Assembly (NCBI GenBank): GCA_963813525.1
Contig: CAWEZI010000003.1
Span: 248,001-312,000, forward strand
Direction: 5' to 3'
Origin: Bog-756 sp963813525
Lineage (GTDB): Bacteria > Actinomycetota > Acidimicrobiia > Acidimicrobiales > RAAP-2
Length of the DNA: 64,000 nucleotides
Each line of letters begins with the position of its first letter. Position 1 is the first letter of the stretch. Made by a program: the position numbers and the translations under genes. Under the pieces are notes generated by a model. The model saw only the letters and a list, made by a program, of their open reading frames with translations, had not been told where the DNA came from and ran no database searches. Positions 1-8,454 of the stretch are shown here, one piece after another.

Positions 1-378
1 GCCGGCGGAATCCGAGGATGACCGATCGACCGTTCGGCGATTCCGGGTGTGGCTGTCAACCGCCCTTTGCCTGACGTCCGCCATGTCCCAATCTCCCCGT
101 TCCGCCGCCGATGACCTGGAGCGATGGCCCCGCCGCTCAACCGATTCCTCATGGTAGGCCGTCCCAGGCTGGCGGTCAACGGGAGGGCAAGAAAAGCGCT
201 GGCCGTCACCGGGACGGCACGAAAAGCTAGAGAGGGCCCGGACCCCTGTTCTGCCGTCGCTTCTTTGACGGCCCTCCCGCCTACCGGCCGGGACCGCTCA
301 CCACGCCTCTGTGCAGGTGGGCCGACGGCAGAGTGCCGGGCCTCGGTTCTTCAAACACCACCGGTACGGGCAGACAGC
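1..378. other. Non-coding stretch downstream of the secreted PstS-like gene
   Basis: I see no convincing gene here; the open frames are short and resemble no protein family I know. It contains an imperfect 27-bp direct repeat (172-198 and 201-227, 23 of 27 identical, each ending GAAAAGC), a small inverted repeat GCCGTC/GACGGC (253-258 with 267-272), and at 229-241 a copy of AGAGAGGGCCCGG, which is also the left arm of the terminator hairpin that follows. Confidence 0.5.
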
Positions 379-409
379 AGAGAGGGCCCGGCTGCGCCGG
401 GCCCTCTCT
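379..409 (-). terminator. Strong hairpin after the secreted PstS-like gene
   Basis: A perfect 14-bp inverted repeat (AGAGAGGGCCCGGC with its complement, 3-nt loop) lies about 110 bases past the stop of the minus-strand gene that ends at 522. No clear U-tract follows on either strand, so it is a terminator by position and stem strength only. Confidence 0.6.
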
Positions 410-521
410 CGAAGTCACCACGAGGGTGCTCCGTGCTGCGTTACTGCTGCTTCCTTACTGGTGCTGCGTGGTGTTGCTGGTACTGCTCGGTGTCGCTGGT
501 ACTACTTGGTGTTGCCCTAAC

Positions 522-1898
522 TCAGCCGTTCACCGACAGGCAGTAGCCCTTCGGGTTGGAGGCCGTGTAAGTGGGATCGACTTCCTGGTACAGGGAATCG
601 GTGATGTTAGCCGGCGTGGCCAGGCTCCCCTCGCTGAAGCTAGTAGCGATGTGGGTGTCGACCGGGAAGAAGCCCTGTGCGGTGATGACGTTCTCGATCT
701 CCTGGCGGTAGTTGACGCCGGTCAGAGGATCGATGTCCGTGAAGGTGAGCGGCTTGCACAGGAACCCGTACTCACTGACCAGGTTCAGGGTCGGCTGGGT
801 GGCAATCCCGTTGGTGCCAGACGACGTGTTGTTGTACACGTTCGACAGGTACCGGATGACCGGGAAGTCGCCGGGGTTGCCGTCGCCGGTTGTGCCCTGG
901 ACGGTGGTCTGGTCAGCGGTGATGCCGCCGATCTCCCCAAGAGCGACGGTCGTCTTGCCGCTGCTGCCGGTGACTGAACTCGGAACGGTCAACACGCCCT
1001 TGGTGCTCTCGATGGCGAACTTGCCGCTCGAGAAGTAGTAGATGGCATCCGCTTCGTCGGCGTTGTTCCACGTGCCACTGGGCGTGAACATGGCGTCCAC
1101 TTCGTTCTCGAACAGGCCCGAGTGCGAAGCGGCAGTGCCCACAGCCTCATGGCTGAGGCAGGGAGCTGCGTCCACGCCAGCGACGATGTCGGCCGCCCAG
1201 GTCTTCTCGGTGCCCGACCCGGTCTGGGCCACGTAGCAGTCGATCGGAGCTGCCGTCTTGTTTCCCACACAGATCCAGTTCTGGGTGTAGGCGACACCCT
1301 TGATCGTGCAGTTGGCGGTACCGGCATAGATCGACTCGAGCTGTGCCTCCGTCAGGTTCTTGAGCTTGGCCGTAGCCGTCTTGGTTCCCTTCACCGCGGT
1401 GAAATGGACCCACGAGACACCGTCGATGGCGTACTCGATGTAGTTCTGCTCGGCGGTGCCGTGGCTGTTGGCCGGATTGGCCGACGACCGGGCGTAGTTG
1501 ATGCCCACGTCGCCCGAGGTGTAGAGCTGCTTCACTCCGTTCCCCGAACCGACGGCCCCGTACTGGAAGGTCACGTCGTTGTAAGGGTTCTCCTGAGCGG
1601 CAGGCTGGCCGTTCTCTCCGTCCCCACCGGGCACGTAGGTTCCGGACTCGCACTGGAGGGTGCCGTTGTTGGTGGTGGCGGCGGTCAGGTCACAACCCGG
1701 CGATGCGTTGAACAGGTCGCCGAGCTGAACCATCATGTCGTAGGCGGTGTTGGATCCGCTGCCGGCGATGACCGCGGGTGGGGCCAGGTAGGTGACAGCA
1801 CCGGCGGTTCCTGCCAACGCCAGCGACATCACTGACACGCCGAGAGCGGCAGTGACGATGGCCACTCCCCTCCGGCGGGTAAACAGCTTCTGGAACAT
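522..1898 (-). CDS. Secreted PstS-like (phosphate-binding type) substrate-binding protein
   Basis: A 458-residue exported protein. It starts with a basic N-region and hydrophobic core ending in TAGA (residues 1-34), a typical signal peptide without a lipobox. The mature part has PstS/PBP-superfamily signatures: AGSGSNTAYDMM near residue 45, YGAVGSGNGVKQL, GINYARSS and a second QTGSGTEKTW loop. Such Gly-Ser loops bind oxyanions in this family. The start has a good Shine-Dalgarno (AGAGGAG about 8 nt upstream). It is monocistronic, with its own upstream repeats and a terminator. Because it lies beside the pst operon, phosphate is the likeliest ligand, but a related oxyanion or an assembly role cannot be excluded. 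It lacks the C-terminal anchor seen on the two operon-encoded PstS-like proteins. Confidence 0.8.
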   Translation of the reverse strand: MFQKLFTRRRGVAIVTAALGVSVMSLALAGTAGAVTYLAPPAVIAGSGSNTAYDMMVQLGDLFNASPGCDLTAATTNNGTLQCESGTYVPGGDGENGQPAAQENPYNDVTFQYGAVGSGNGVKQLYTSGDVGINYARSSANPANSHGTAEQNYIEYAIDGVSWVHFTAVKGTKTATAKLKNLTEAQLESIYAGTANCTIKGVAYTQNWICVGNKTAAPIDCYVAQTGSGTEKTWAADIVAGVDAAPCLSHEAVGTAASHSGLFENEVDAMFTPSGTWNNADEADAIYYFSSGKFAIESTKGVLTVPSSVTGSSGKTTVALGEIGGITADQTTVQGTTGDGNPGDFPVIRYLSNVYNNTSSGTNGIATQPTLNLVSEYGFLCKPLTFTDIDPLTGVNYRQEIENVITAQGFFPVDTHIATSFSEGSLATPANITDSLYQEVDPTYTASNPKGYCLSVNG

Positions 1899-2022
1899 GA
1901 ATATGTCTCCTCTGTAGGGTTTGGGACGAAGGCCTGGCGGTCAGTCACCCCCAACTGCTGCCTTCACCTCTACCGTAAGAAACGCAGGTAATCGCCGTGT
2001 CACGGATGGGTGCCGCGGCAAT

Positions 2023-2092
2023 GAAATCTGTGTGACACCTTGCCCGGCCCGGACGAAATCTGTGTGACACCCACCAGGTCCGCAGTGACACC
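2023..2092 (-). promoter_or_regulatory. Phased GGTGTCAC repeats upstream of the secreted PstS-like gene
   Basis: Read on the minus strand, a 17-base element (GGTGTCACACAGATTTC) occurs perfectly twice (2055-2071 and 2023-2039), preceded by a shorter GGTGTCACT copy (2084-2092). The GGTGTCAC cores are 21 and 32 bp apart, about two and three helical turns, so they lie on one face of the DNA. They sit 125-195 bp before the start at 1898. I infer an activator site, possibly phosphate-responsive. Confidence 0.5.
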
Positions 2093-2176
2093 CTGCGAGC
2101 GCAGGCCACCACGCTGAGTGCTCGTGGTGGAGATCCCCCGAGCCGGCATTATCGGCCAGCCCGGGTCCTCAGAGTT

Positions 2177-3196
2177 TCAGAGTGTGGCCGGAAGAGCCCT
2201 GGCCACGGCCTCGCAGGCAAAGAGCCCGCAGGCCACCACGATTGGCGCCGCGAACAGGTAAATCAGCCACGGCCGGCGCCAACGCCAGACGGCGAGTCCC
2301 GCACCGATCAGCACCAGAATGGTGAGGATCGACCACATGACGGCCAACCCGCCGGCCACCGGATCGCCGCTCAGGCCCAGTTCGTAGCCGGGTATGGCCA
2401 GGGCGCCGGTCGGGACGGCCACCGGGCGTCCGACCAGCTTGGCCAGCACCACCAGCCTGCCGTTGGGCACGAAGCTGGAGTTGGAGGTCACCAGGGTCAG
2501 CCGATTGGTTGCCGTCGGGGTGACCACGTCACGCTGGCCGGCGGTGACCACCTCCACCTCGGACACCCGGTAGTTGAACGAACCGGCACCGTCCACCGTA
2601 TGGATCCGGTCGCCGATCCTGAGTTGGCCGATAGCGCCGAAGGGGCCGCCGAAGGTCACCCGGCGCCCGGCGATCACCGCGTTGCCCGGTGAGCCTGGCA
2701 ACGCCGATCCGGGCATCAGCCCCGGGCCCTTCATCAGATCGGCGGCACTGGTCCCCTGGACAACGATCTGGTCGAGTTGGAGGGCGGGGATATCGAGCAC
2801 GCCGATCGCCGCACCCTCGGGAGGGGTGCGCCCGGCGACCAGACCGTAGCGGTAGTGGGGTCCGCCGGTCAGCGACTGGGCCAGCTGCTGCTGGTCGCGG
2901 CTGGCGCTCAGTGGGGTGAATGCGAACAGGTAGACCAGAAAGAGGACGATGAGCACGCCGACCCCGACCAGGGCCAGGCCGGCCAGCTGACGCACGGGGA
3001 CGTCAGGGACTCGAAGCGTCCGCCCGGGGCTGTCAGCAGGGAACGACGAAGGCTCGGACACCTCTCTCCCTCCGCCAACGCCACCGGAGGCCGCCGCCGC
3101 GTCGCCGTCATCCGGCCGGGCCCGAGGCTCCTGGGCCCCCAGCCCTGTATCGCCGGCCGGCGGGTGGGTGGCAATCGAGGACCGGAGGTCGGTCAC
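2177..3196 (-). CDS. Catalytically degenerate sortase-fold membrane protein
   Basis: A 339-residue protein starting at a GTG that overlaps the upstream stop (GTGA); a GTG 48 bp earlier is an alternative start. A transmembrane segment (about residues 70-92) is followed by a sortase-like beta-barrel: GVLDIPALQLDQIVVQG, PGSALPGSPGNAVIAG and FGGPFGAIGQLRIGD match class D/E sortases. The catalytic His expected in AG-H-R is Arg178 and the catalytic Cys expected in TLVT-C is Ser238, while the conserved Arg (247, GRLVV) remains. Two more hydrophobic segments close the chain. It therefore should not be a transpeptidase; a binding or scaffolding role for the anchored PstS-like proteins made just upstream is my inference. 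It is the last gene of the pst operon. Confidence 0.8.
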   Translation of the reverse strand: MTDLRSSIATHPPAGDTGLGAQEPRARPDDGDAAAASGGVGGGREVSEPSSFPADSPGRTLRVPDVPVRQLAGLALVGVGVLIVLFLVYLFAFTPLSASRDQQQLAQSLTGGPHYRYGLVAGRTPPEGAAIGVLDIPALQLDQIVVQGTSAADLMKGPGLMPGSALPGSPGNAVIAGRRVTFGGPFGAIGQLRIGDRIHTVDGAGSFNYRVSEVEVVTAGQRDVVTPTATNRLTLVTSNSSFVPNGRLVVLAKLVGRPVAVPTGALAIPGYELGLSGDPVAGGLAVMWSILTILVLIGAGLAVWRWRRPWLIYLFAAPIVVACGLFACEAVARALPATL

Positions 3197-5760
3197 CGCT
3201 GGCCACCCGCGCCGCGGCGTCGTCGCCTGAGCGCCGGCGCCCACAGCAGCAGCGGTCCGGCCACCAGGCAGGCCAGCCCCAGCACGATGAGGGCAGGAAG
3301 CAGGTACCGCGACGGGTCGTCGAGGCTGACCAGGAGGAATCCGGTGGGGACGGTGGATCCGCCGCCGTCCACCCCTCCACCCGATCCTCCGCTCGGCGAT
3401 CGGGCCTGGCCAGCCGACCCCGAGGAGGTGAACGGCGTCGACCCGTACGGTCCGAGATCGTCATCGGTGCCGGATCCCGACGAAGGTGACGAGGTCTCGT
3501 CCTCAGAAGTTGGGCTGGCGGCGCTGGACGGGGGGGTGGCCGTCGGGGTCGTCTTTCCCGATGCGGTGACCGGACCGGGCGGTGGCGTCGTCTCGGCCGG
3601 GGTGGTAACCGGGCCGGCCGTGATGTCGCTGGCGATGTCCGCCAGTGCCGCCTTGTAGAGGCTGTCGGACAGCGGTGCGTAACCAGAAGGGAGGGTGGGG
3701 CTCGAGTGCGAGTAGGTGACCAGGTTGGTGAGGAGGTCGGTCATGGCCGTGGCCACCTGCGGTTGTTGCGGCGTGGTGGGGACCATGGCGTAGGTGACGT
3801 CGGGCATCGGGTAGGCGCTGGGGATTTGGGTGGAGTAGTCCACGTGGTAGGTGCCGCCCGGACAGGTGAGGCTTGCGGTAGCGCAAGGCGTGAAGTCTGC
3901 CTCTGCCGCCTGGAGGCTGCCGGTCGTCGGCGTCTCGAACTGGCCCTCGGCGTTCTGGAGACTGGCCGTGTCCAACCCGTAGAAAGACGCCTCGGAGGAG
4001 TCCATGATGCCGAGGGCCACTCCCCCGCCGTAGGCTCCGTCGGGCGAGCCGGGGGTCGGGACCTGGCCGCCCCCGTAGGCCCACGATCGCATCGACTTGG
4101 CCTGCAGCGCAGGATCCTCGGACGGGCTGTATCCGGCGTTGAGGCTGGACAGGGTGGGGATGGTCCCCGTCGACTGGCACGTGGGGAAGAGGGTGTTGCC
4201 GTCCGCGGAGGCCGTGGTCAGCGTGGTCGAGGCGAGGTTGGGGTCGGTCACGGTATCCGGCACCGGGTTGGTGCCGGTGGTCGGGTCGACCTCGTTCACG
4301 TCCACGGTGAACGGGGCGTTGGGTGCGTTGCAGATCCAGTCGGTGGCCTGGTAGCTGGACCCGCTGGACACGCTGGAATTGAAGGAGCCGAAGGCGCCGG
4401 CCGGCTCCCCCCCCTGCGGCGGACTCCCTTCCGTGCCCGGGTTGAGGAGAATGGGGGCGTTGAAGGGGAGGTAGGCCTCCTCATACTTGTACCTGCTCTT
4501 CCTGTTGCCAGTGGGAGTGCACCCGACCAGGTTCGAACATGGCACCGGAGGGCTACCACTGCTGAGACCGGCGATCAGGTTGTCACCGTTTTGGATGGTG
4601 TAGGGCGTGTAGTCGACCGGGACGCCCTGGCCCGCCGTGTTGTCGAAATTGTCGGTGATCATCCCGGCCACCATGGTCGGGGTCATGTCGTAGTTGGCGA
4701 AGTTGTACGCCGTGTCGCCCGCCGACACCACGCCCAGGGATCCGACCGTGGTACCCGAGACGGCGATCGGAATGTAGGCGAAGGAACTCTCACCGAACAG
4801 TGCCCCCTCAACGGCGGGATCGGTCGGAGAATCGATGAATCCGATTTCGGTGCCGCCGGAAGCGAAGTCCGACGCCACCTGCTTGTTGTCGGTGGTGGTG
4901 TTGATGTCGATCACCCCCTTGGCCTGACCGCAGGTGGCGTCGACCGCTCTGGGGATGAAGTGCTCGAGGCTGTAGGAGCTCTCGGTGTTGACGGTCAGGT
5001 CGGTGGAGGAGCATCCGGACCCAAGCACCTCGTAGTTGAGCGGGAATACCAGGGTGTTGGACGACGAGTCGAGGGTGTCGGTGTTGGCATTGTTGCCCGT
5101 CCCGGTCTCCTCGGTGATCTCCAGAGCGCAGGGATCGGCCGTGTTGTCGCAGTAGAAGCTGGTGGGCTTGGCGAACCCACCGGTGACCGCCTTACCGGGG
5201 ATGGGTGTGTTGTCCTCGCCGCCGGCCTGATAGAAGACGGGCACGGCAACCGTCGTCGTGTCGGTGCCGTCCGGCGTGGGGATGACCGGGGCCGCCACCG
5301 GTCCGTAGGTGTCGTTCTCCCACTGTCCCGCGATGCACACCGGGTCGGTCACCGAGGTGACGGTGGAGCACAGGGCCAAACGCAGTGTATCGCCCGAGGG
5401 GTAATTGGTGGTCGTAACCTCGACGTACTGATCGTCGGCCAGGTCCGCCGTCTGGCTCAGTTGAGCCGTCGGACAGGCCGACGTGGCGCAGGGAAGGCTG
5501 GACGTGCAACCGGTGAGGCCGCCGTTCTGGCATACCGGGGCGGCGTCCGCTACCGCCGACCCGCCTCCGGACAACGACGTCGCAAAGCCGGTGCCGAAGA
5601 GGGTGAGCGATGACACGGCAACCACCGCGGCGGCCACGATCACCACCAGCCGGCGAGGACGAACAGAGCAAAGCCTTTGCCGGCGTGGCCCGGCGTGGTG
5701 CTGGAGCATCTCCCCGGCATCGAGGGCGGACGACGGTGCCACTTCCTTCTTCGATGTCAT
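3193..5760 (-). CDS. Large membrane-anchored PstS-like extracellular protein
   Basis: An 855-residue protein. The ATG at 5760 overlaps the previous stop (ATGA). Residues about 37-60 form a signal/anchor segment. Then comes an Ig-like stretch (VTTTNYPSGDTLRLALC, like neocarzinostatin-type domains), then PBP-like sequence (GGTEIGFIDSP, FAYIPIAVSG, GDNLIAGLSSG). A long Thr/Pro/Ser/Gly-rich stalk follows (about 690-795), then one hydrophobic helix (about 808-832) and an Arg5 tail. The topology is that of an extracellular domain tethered to the membrane or wall. There is no LPXTG, but the stalk-helix-Arg layout copies a sorting signal. Many Cys pairs suggest disulfides. Its ligand is unknown; the operon suggests phosphate capture. 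It resembles PstS only in the middle part. Confidence 0.7.
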   Translation of the reverse strand: MTSKKEVAPSSALDAGEMLQHHAGPRRQRLCSVRPRRLVVIVAAAVVAVSSLTLFGTGFATSLSGGGSAVADAAPVCQNGGLTGCTSSLPCATSACPTAQLSQTADLADDQYVEVTTTNYPSGDTLRLALCSTVTSVTDPVCIAGQWENDTYGPVAAPVIPTPDGTDTTTVAVPVFYQAGGEDNTPIPGKAVTGGFAKPTSFYCDNTADPCALEITEETGTGNNANTDTLDSSSNTLVFPLNYEVLGSGCSSTDLTVNTESSYSLEHFIPRAVDATCGQAKGVIDINTTTDNKQVASDFASGGTEIGFIDSPTDPAVEGALFGESSFAYIPIAVSGTTVGSLGVVSAGDTAYNFANYDMTPTMVAGMITDNFDNTAGQGVPVDYTPYTIQNGDNLIAGLSSGSPPVPCSNLVGCTPTGNRKSRYKYEEAYLPFNAPILLNPGTEGSPPQGGEPAGAFGSFNSSVSSGSSYQATDWICNAPNAPFTVDVNEVDPTTGTNPVPDTVTDPNLASTTLTTASADGNTLFPTCQSTGTIPTLSSLNAGYSPSEDPALQAKSMRSWAYGGGQVPTPGSPDGAYGGGVALGIMDSSEASFYGLDTASLQNAEGQFETPTTGSLQAAEADFTPCATASLTCPGGTYHVDYSTQIPSAYPMPDVTYAMVPTTPQQPQVATAMTDLLTNLVTYSHSSPTLPSGYAPLSDSLYKAALADIASDITAGPVTTPAETTPPPGPVTASGKTTPTATPPSSAASPTSEDETSSPSSGSGTDDDLGPYGSTPFTSSGSAGQARSPSGGSGGGVDGGGSTVPTGFLLVSLDDPSRYLLPALIVLGLACLVAGPLLLWAPALRRRRRGAGGQR

Positions 5761-7625
5761 GAGAGCCCTCCTCCTTGCATTGACGGCGACGACCAACCGT
5801 CCGCGTCCGGATGATCGTCCTTCGAGCCTTTTCGGCGGCGTTTGATCATTGGCCAGCCCACCAGACCCATGACCGGAAGCACGACGAAGAGGACCACGAT
5901 GGTCAGCACCCAGCCGAGCGACTCCGGCAGCGGCACCCCGCCGATCCTCGCCGCGGCACTGTCCAGACGGATGGCGCACAGGAACTTCTGCTCGGCCTCG
6001 CAGGAGGACAGCTTCACGATCTGACCATCGACCAGACGGTCCCCCTGGGCCAGCTGGGCCGGCGTCAGAACCTTGGATCCCGGGCCGCCGACCGTTCCGC
6101 CCGCCGCGCCGCCGCGTACACCGGCCCTGGAGCCAGCGATTCCTCCTCCGGCCGTCCCGTTTTTGACTGCCGCCGCCGCGGCGGCCGCTGCTGCTGCTGC
6201 TGCCGCCGCTGCCGCTTTGGCCGCCGGCGATCCCGGCGGCGGACCGGTGGTCGCCGTCGGCGACAGGCCGATGATGGTGGGCTCGCCGGGAAGCACGATC
6301 TGACCGTCGACGTAGGGGTTCTTGCAGGTGGCCGAGGAGACGGGCGGGGGCTCGTTGCCCCCGTTGAGGCGGCCGATGGCCCAGAAGTCCTCCTGCACCA
6401 GGTTGGGCGGCAACGGTGAGTAGCCCAGGTCGACCATGGAGTCCTGGCCGGCGCAGGCCAGATAATTGACGAACTTGCCGAGCTCCTGACCCTTGACACC
6501 CGAGAAGGGCGACGGTTCGTTGGGGCCGCCGGCACAGCTGGCCGAACCCTGGTCGAGGTTGTGGGCCAAGCTCGGTGAGCACGGCGTCACCAGGTAGCTG
6601 TAGGCGGAAAGGGCGTAGGCGTTGGGGAGCGTGTTGGTATAGACGCCGGTCAGGTTCTGGGTCAGGTCGGGATAGAGAATGGCCTTTTCCAGGGCGGTGG
6701 CCACGTTCTCCGAAGTGGGCTGGACTGCGGCCCCGCTGGCGTTGACCAGCGATGCCACCGGAAAGCCGTGTTGCTTGGCGTAGGCCGTCTCGACGTAGGT
6801 GATGGCCCCGTTGCTGGTGGAGGAGGCTACGTAGTCGGCGGCGTTGGAGGATCCGTTCTGGCCCTGAAGGCTCCCGGCCGCCCACGCCGGGTAGGTGGCG
6901 GCGAAGGGGGGCGACGAGACGATGTTGAGCGGAGGGGCCGGCCACAAGGCGTTGGGCGAGCCCGGATCGAAGGACTGGAAGGCGGTGGCTGCGGCGGTGA
7001 AGTTGGCCTTGTCCAAGTTCAGCATGTAGCTGGACAGGAGGTAGTTCTCGCCGGACGCATCGGTCCGGTACACGGCGACGATCTTGGTGTGGGGAAGGTC
7101 CCCGGCCAACTGCGGGTTGAGCGCTGTGATCTGCGAGTTGTCCCAGTACTGGATCTCGCCGAGGAAGATCTCGTCGGCCACATGGGCGTCGAGGACCAGG
7201 CTGTTGATCTGGTTTCCGTCGTTGCCACTGAGGTTGTACATGAACGAGAGCCCGCCGGCCACGTCGGGCATGTACTCGTAGGGCTGGTTGGGCAGGTTGG
7301 TGGCCTGGTTCGAGCTGTAAGGGATGTCCGAGGCGGCGAAATCGTCCTGGTTGAGGCCGAAGGCGTTGAGCCCGAGAACCGATGACGACACCTGGAAGTT
7401 GATGTTGAGCCCGTAGATGGTGCTGGCCTGACCCACCCACTGCTGGATGGCCAGAGCGGCGAAGCTCGAGCCCGAGGACTGCAATGTCGGTTCCGCAACC
7501 GCGGGGAGCTGATCGACCAGCAGGGAGCCGACCGATCCCACCAGGAGCAGTCCGACCACGGCAGCCAGTCTCACCCAGGGGACCGGCCGGCCGGCCCGGC
7601 CGGCGCGGCTAGCCGAAGTGGCCAT
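5757..7625 (-). CDS. Membrane-anchored PstS-type phosphate-binding protein
   Basis: A 622-residue protein. An N-terminal signal segment (about 18-40) precedes a PstS core: SSGSSFAALAIQQW, DDFAASDIPYSS, VYRTDASGENYLLSSYM and GAITYVETAYA, the phosphate-coordinating and hinge motifs of the family. A DxGYSPLPPNLVQ motif resembles the PstS C-terminal lobe. Unlike ordinary PstS, it continues with a 17-Ala tract, a Gly-rich linker, a hydrophobic helix (about 556-580) and a basic tail (KRRRKGSK). VPLPESLGW just before the helix loosely resembles a sorting motif. The gene overlaps pstB by 17 bp and the next gene by ATGA, so expression should be tightly coupled to the transporter. It probably takes the place of PstS in this Pst complex. 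Confidence 0.85.
   Translation of the reverse strand: MATSASRAGRAGRPVPWVRLAAVVGLLLVGSVGSLLVDQLPAVAEPTLQSSGSSFAALAIQQWVGQASTIYGLNINFQVSSSVLGLNAFGLNQDDFAASDIPYSSNQATNLPNQPYEYMPDVAGGLSFMYNLSGNDGNQINSLVLDAHVADEIFLGEIQYWDNSQITALNPQLAGDLPHTKIVAVYRTDASGENYLLSSYMLNLDKANFTAAATAFQSFDPGSPNALWPAPPLNIVSSPPFAATYPAWAAGSLQGQNGSSNAADYVASSTSNGAITYVETAYAKQHGFPVASLVNASGAAVQPTSENVATALEKAILYPDLTQNLTGVYTNTLPNAYALSAYSYLVTPCSPSLAHNLDQGSASCAGGPNEPSPFSGVKGQELGKFVNYLACAGQDSMVDLGYSPLPPNLVQEDFWAIGRLNGGNEPPPVSSATCKNPYVDGQIVLPGEPTIIGLSPTATTGPPPGSPAAKAAAAAAAAAAAAAAAAVKNGTAGGGIAGSRAGVRGGAAGGTVGGPGSKVLTPAQLAQGDRLVDGQIVKLSSCEAEQKFLCAIRLDSAAARIGGVPLPESLGWVLTIVVLFVVLPVMGLVGWPMIKRRRKGSKDDHPDADGWSSPSMQGGGLS
6165..6220. repeat. GCC/GCT trinucleotide tract encoding polyalanine
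   Basis: Within the anchored PstS gene, consecutive Ala codons (gcc, gcg, gct mixed) give 17 Ala in a row plus flanking Ala. A run of five gct/gctgct-type units makes the tract prone to slippage, so linker length may vary between strains. Confidence 0.8.
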
Positions 7626-8454
7626 TGACGTAGTCCTCTGTCCGCTGATCGGTGGGGTGGCCGAACATCATCTCGGTGGTGCCGGATTCGACTACTCGAC
7701 CCGGCTGGTTCTCCTCGGCCAAGAAGAACGCACAGAAGTCGGACACCCGCTGGGCCTGTTGCATGTTGTGGGTCACGATGACCACGGTCACTTCTTGGGC
7801 GATCTCTTTAATGGTCCGTTCGATGCGCCGGGTGGAGGTGGGATCGAGGGCCGAGCAGGGCTCGTCCATGAGCAACACCCGGGGCCGCACCGCCAGCGAC
7901 CGGGCGATGCACAGCCTCTGCTGCTGCCCGCCGGAGAGGGCCCCGCCGAGCTCGCCCAACCGGTCTTTGACTTCCCGCCACAGTCCGGCCTTGGTCAGCA
8001 TCTCCTCGACCAGGTCGGCGCGGTTGCCCGGCGAGACCCGGGAGAACTTGAGTCCGGAGAGCACGTTGTCGGCGATGGTCATGGCCGGAAACGGGTTGGG
8101 CTTCTGGAACACCATGCCGATATGCCGCCTGGTGTCCACCGCCCGTTGCCCGGGGCCGTAGATGTCCACCCCGTCGAGGGCCACCGTGCCCGCCAACTGC
8201 GCGCCGGGGATCACCTCGTGCATCCGGTTGAGGATGCGGAGGAAGGTCGACTTCCCGCATCCGGAGGGACCGATCAGCGCGGTGACCTTGGATTGCTCCA
8301 TCTCCAGGGACACCGACTCGAGGACCAGCCGGCCGCTGAACCAGGCGCACACACCGGTGGCATCGATCTCGCCGGCGCCGCCCAGGTGCGGCGCACCGCG
8401 TCGCCCAGCCCGGGTCCCGACGGTGTCCTCCCCGATCGTCATGTTGGCAGTCAT
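7609..8454 (-). CDS. pstB: Phosphate ABC transporter ATP-binding protein PstB
   Basis: A 281-residue ATPase that energises phosphate import. Walker A GPSGCGKST, Q-loop VFQKPNPFP, the signature LSGGQQQRLCIARSL and Walker B VLLMDEPCSALDP are all intact, and the RILNRMHEVIPGA sequence is typical of PstB. About 30 extra N-terminal residues precede the core; Met5 could also be the start. Its ATG overlaps the pstA stop (ATGA) and its stop lies 17 bp inside the following anchored PstS gene. No phoU accompanies it in this window. Confidence 0.95.
   Translation of the reverse strand: MTANMTIGEDTVGTRAGRRGAPHLGGAGEIDATGVCAWFSGRLVLESVSLEMEQSKVTALIGPSGCGKSTFLRILNRMHEVIPGAQLAGTVALDGVDIYGPGQRAVDTRRHIGMVFQKPNPFPAMTIADNVLSGLKFSRVSPGNRADLVEEMLTKAGLWREVKDRLGELGGALSGGQQQRLCIARSLAVRPRVLLMDEPCSALDPTSTRRIERTIKEIAQEVTVVIVTHNMQQAQRVSDFCAFFLAEENQPGRVVESGTTEMMFGHPTDQRTEDYVNGHFG

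Noticed and set aside
172..227. c-di-GMP riboswitch (GEMM-like) suggested by repeated GAAAAGC
   Set aside because: The conserved core and stem order of the class are not present, and it lies downstream, not upstream, of the nearest gene.
1122..1835. 237-codon plus-strand frame opposite the secreted PstS-like gene
   Set aside because: Antisense shadow with Gly/Val/Arg-rich composition and no family resemblance; the minus-strand gene has signal peptide, motifs and Shine-Dalgarno.
7000..7100. LPXTG sorting signals as substrates for the sortase-like protein
   Set aside because: No LPXTG is present in either anchored PstS protein; VPLPESLGW in one of them is only a loose resemblance, and the sortase site is degenerate.
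5773..7440. Long reading frame continuing upstream of the 855-residue protein start
   Set aside because: It is an out-of-frame shadow of the anchored PstS gene; its sequence is Arg/Pro/Gly-rich without domains, and the real start (ATG 5760) overlaps the previous stop by ATGA.
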